Positions 4,688-5,957 of a DNA stretch of 5,957 nucleotides are shown in pieces. Positions within the stretch are counted from its first letter, which is position 1. Each line of letters begins with the position of its first letter. The stretch is from Xanthobacteraceae bacterium (GTDB lineage Bacteria > Pseudomonadota > Alphaproteobacteria > Rhizobiales > Xanthobacteraceae): NCBI GenBank assembly GCA_030039655.1, contig JASHVC010000296.1:1-5957 (forward strand), written 5' to 3'. The notes beneath the pieces are model-generated. The model saw only the letters and a program-made list of their open reading frames with translations, searched no databases and had not been told where the DNA came from. Both the position numbers and the translations under genes were made by a program.

Positions 4688-5563
4688 ATGGCGTTATCTG
4701 ACGTTCTTCAAAAGAGAGGCATCGAGATCGGAGGGCCAAGTCCCCACCTCTTTGGCGCCGGCGGCGGATTCCCGCTCTATCCGCGCATTGCAAGCTTGGA
4801 CAATGTGAATTTCAGCTCCAAAACAAGGTGGGAAGGTGCGATCCAAGAAGGAAACACGTTCGTATTTGATCCATCTCGCCCGCCAGGCCGGCAATATATT
4901 CTCGAAATGACAGCGCTCGTGGATATTCCATCAGCCTCTTATGATTTTCTTTTGTCATCGCACACGTTGGAGCACACGGCAAATCCCATCTTGGCTCTCC
5001 GTGAGTGGTTGAGAATTTTGACCGATGACGGCGTCATCGTTCTGGTGCTGCCGCACAAGGAAGGCACATTCGATTGGCGGCGGCCGACCACGACCATCGA
5101 GCACATGAAAGGTGATTTCACCGGAGGCGTGGACGAGAGTGATCTAACGCACTTGCCGGAAATATTGGAACTTCACGATCTCTCCAGGGATCCGCAGGCT
5201 GGAGATTTCGAGAGTTTCAAGGAGAGGTCTCTGAAGAATTTCGAAAACCGCTGCCTTCATCATCACACGTTCACGACATTGTCTGCGGCTACTCTTTTGC
5301 ATCATATCGGTCTCAAAATTGTTTCAGTTCAGGCGTTTGAGCTGCATGACATCGTCATTATCGCCCAAAAGGGGCAAAGGGCGGACAATGCGTACTTTCT
5401 GAACCCTGCATCGCCCTGCTATCAGCAGAGTCCATTTCGCCTGGACCGAAACGCCAAGGCGGCTGACTTTTTGGCTGATAAGCCAAAGTCAATCGGACGT
5501 AATGAACCTTGTTCGTGCGGCTCAGGCAAAAAGTTCAAGCACTGCCACGGGAGATTCCAGTAG
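4688..5563 (+). CDS. Class I SAM-dependent methyltransferase with C-terminal SEC-C zinc motif
   Basis: This 291-residue protein combines two parts. Residues 10-125 carry a Methyltransf_11-like fold: GIEIGGPSP (11-19) stands at motif [17 protein letters not shown] (85-100) is the motif II/III region typical of these enzymes, and [23 protein letters not shown] (104-126) is the following helix and strand. A middle section, including the HHHTF stretch (191-195), has no motif I recognise. Residues 270-288, [19 protein letters not shown], are a classic SEC-C motif with zinc ligands C275, C277, C286 and H287. Related methyltransferases are often found near polysaccharide or glycosyltransferase genes, but none is visible here. 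ATG 4688 is the only usable start, because an in-frame stop lies at 4652-4654; its Shine-Dalgarno is poor. The gene is visibly less G+C-rich than the reductase and amidase, which suggests transfer. The substrate is unknown. Confidence 0.85.
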   Translation: MALSDVLQKRGIEIGGPSPHLFGAGGGFPLYPRIASLDNVNFSSKTRWEGAIQEGNTFVFDPSRPPGRQYILEMTALVDIPSASYDFLLSSHTLEHTANPILALREWLRILTDDGVIVLVLPHKEGTFDWRRPTTTIEHMKGDFTGGVDESDLTHLPEILELHDLSRDPQAGDFESFKERSLKNFENRCLHHHTFTTLSAATLLHHIGLKIVSVQAFELHDIVIIAQKGQRADNAYFLNPASPCYQQSPFRLDRNAKAADFLADKPKSIGRNEPCSCGSGKKFKHCHGRFQ

Positions 5564-5957
5564 CGCAGAGAGAAGCCCAGGCGCCCTGGGTCAACTCCAC
5601 ATCCAGTTTCTCGATTCCGCGGAAGGGGCGCTGCGATCAATTGCGGTGTGACAAATCTCTGGGCGCGTTATCGGATGAGTGCGAACGGGCGTTTATTTCG
5701 TGCATCAGTCTGAATTCCCTGTGCACAACCGCGATTTCGCCGTTGGGTGACCATGGCGCTGGTCCTATAACCGGACCGTGTATACGCGGTAGTAATGCAC
5801 ACATCCTGCCGATTAAGCCCATGTCCCTCACGGTTAGCGCCACGTCAGTTAATGGGGCGGCGGTGCCGGTCGATCAAGCCAGGCATCAACCGCACGTCCG
5901 GCCAAGAAAGCCGTTGATCGTCTCCTGCACGCGAGGCCCTAAGGAAGACACGGAGCT
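5564..5957. other. No convincing gene; possible degraded sequence
   Basis: Apart from the hairpin at 5576-5590, nothing here is assignable. One forward frame is open from 5506 to the window edge (with ATG at 5821), but its product has no recognisable domain and no clear G+C-rich third-position bias. On the minus strand a frame running from the window edge to a stop at 5845-5847 includes the residues DVRLMPGLIDRH, like the metal-site strand of amidohydrolases, but it stops shortly afterwards. A 68-codon minus-strand frame at 5637-5843 also has no family likeness. The stretch may be decayed sequence or the edge of an element that continues outside the window. Confidence 0.5.
5576..5590 (+). terminator. 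Hairpin after the methyltransferase gene
   Basis: CCCAGG (5576-5581) pairs perfectly with CCTGGG (5585-5590) around a 3-nt CGC loop, beginning 13 bp past the stop codon. No T-run follows, so intrinsic termination is uncertain. Confidence 0.35.

Noticed and set aside
5637..5843. 68-residue open frame on the minus strand
   Set aside because: No recognisable domain or ribosome binding site and no supporting neighbour; in G+C-rich DNA frames of this length occur by chance.

Overview
The window comes from a high-G+C bacterium, most likely an alphaproteobacterium of the Hyphomicrobiales (Bradyrhizobium-like). The grounds are the composition, the M20-family carbamoylase and aldo/keto reductase, and two copies of a palindromic intergenic repeat of a type I associate with that group. 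This placement is inference; no rRNA or other marker gene is present.

Layout. (1) 2-473: the 3' end of an antitoxin gene overlaps a PemK/MazF-family toxin gene. (2) 474-931: no intact gene. This stretch holds a 178-bp broken copy of the 3' end of the downstream amidase gene, a nested palindromic structure, a short echo of the mazF-like gene's own tail, and a candidate promoter. (3) 932-1616: an overlapping mntA-hepT pair (nucleotidyltransferase plus HEPN RNase, type VII toxin-antitoxin). (4) 1625-2869, minus strand: a complete Zn-dependent amidohydrolase of the N-carbamoyl-amino-acid hydrolase/allantoate amidohydrolase type, convergent with hepT. (5) 2886-3643: a solitary XRE/HigA-like regulator between two copies of a double-hairpin intergenic repeat. 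(6) 3715-4554: an aldo/keto reductase of the 2,5-diketogluconate reductase type, possibly leaderless. (7) 4555-5563: an AT-rich spacer, then a lower-G+C methyltransferase with a C-terminal SEC-C zinc motif. (8) 5564-5957: no convincing gene.

How the parts relate. Housekeeping-style metabolic genes (amidase, reductase) are interspersed with toxin-antitoxin genes and repeats, as in an accessory insertion hotspot. The most interesting structure is around mntA-hepT. It is bounded on both sides by copies of the last 178 bp of the amidase gene in the same orientation (167/178 identical, no gaps), and on its left also by a remnant resembling the last codons of the mazF-like gene. The simplest reading is that the locus was once mazF-like gene -> <- amidase. 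MntA-HepT arrived in that gap together with a diverged amidase tail, leaving the displaced tail behind. No integrase or transposase is visible, so homologous recombination between related loci is a plausible route.
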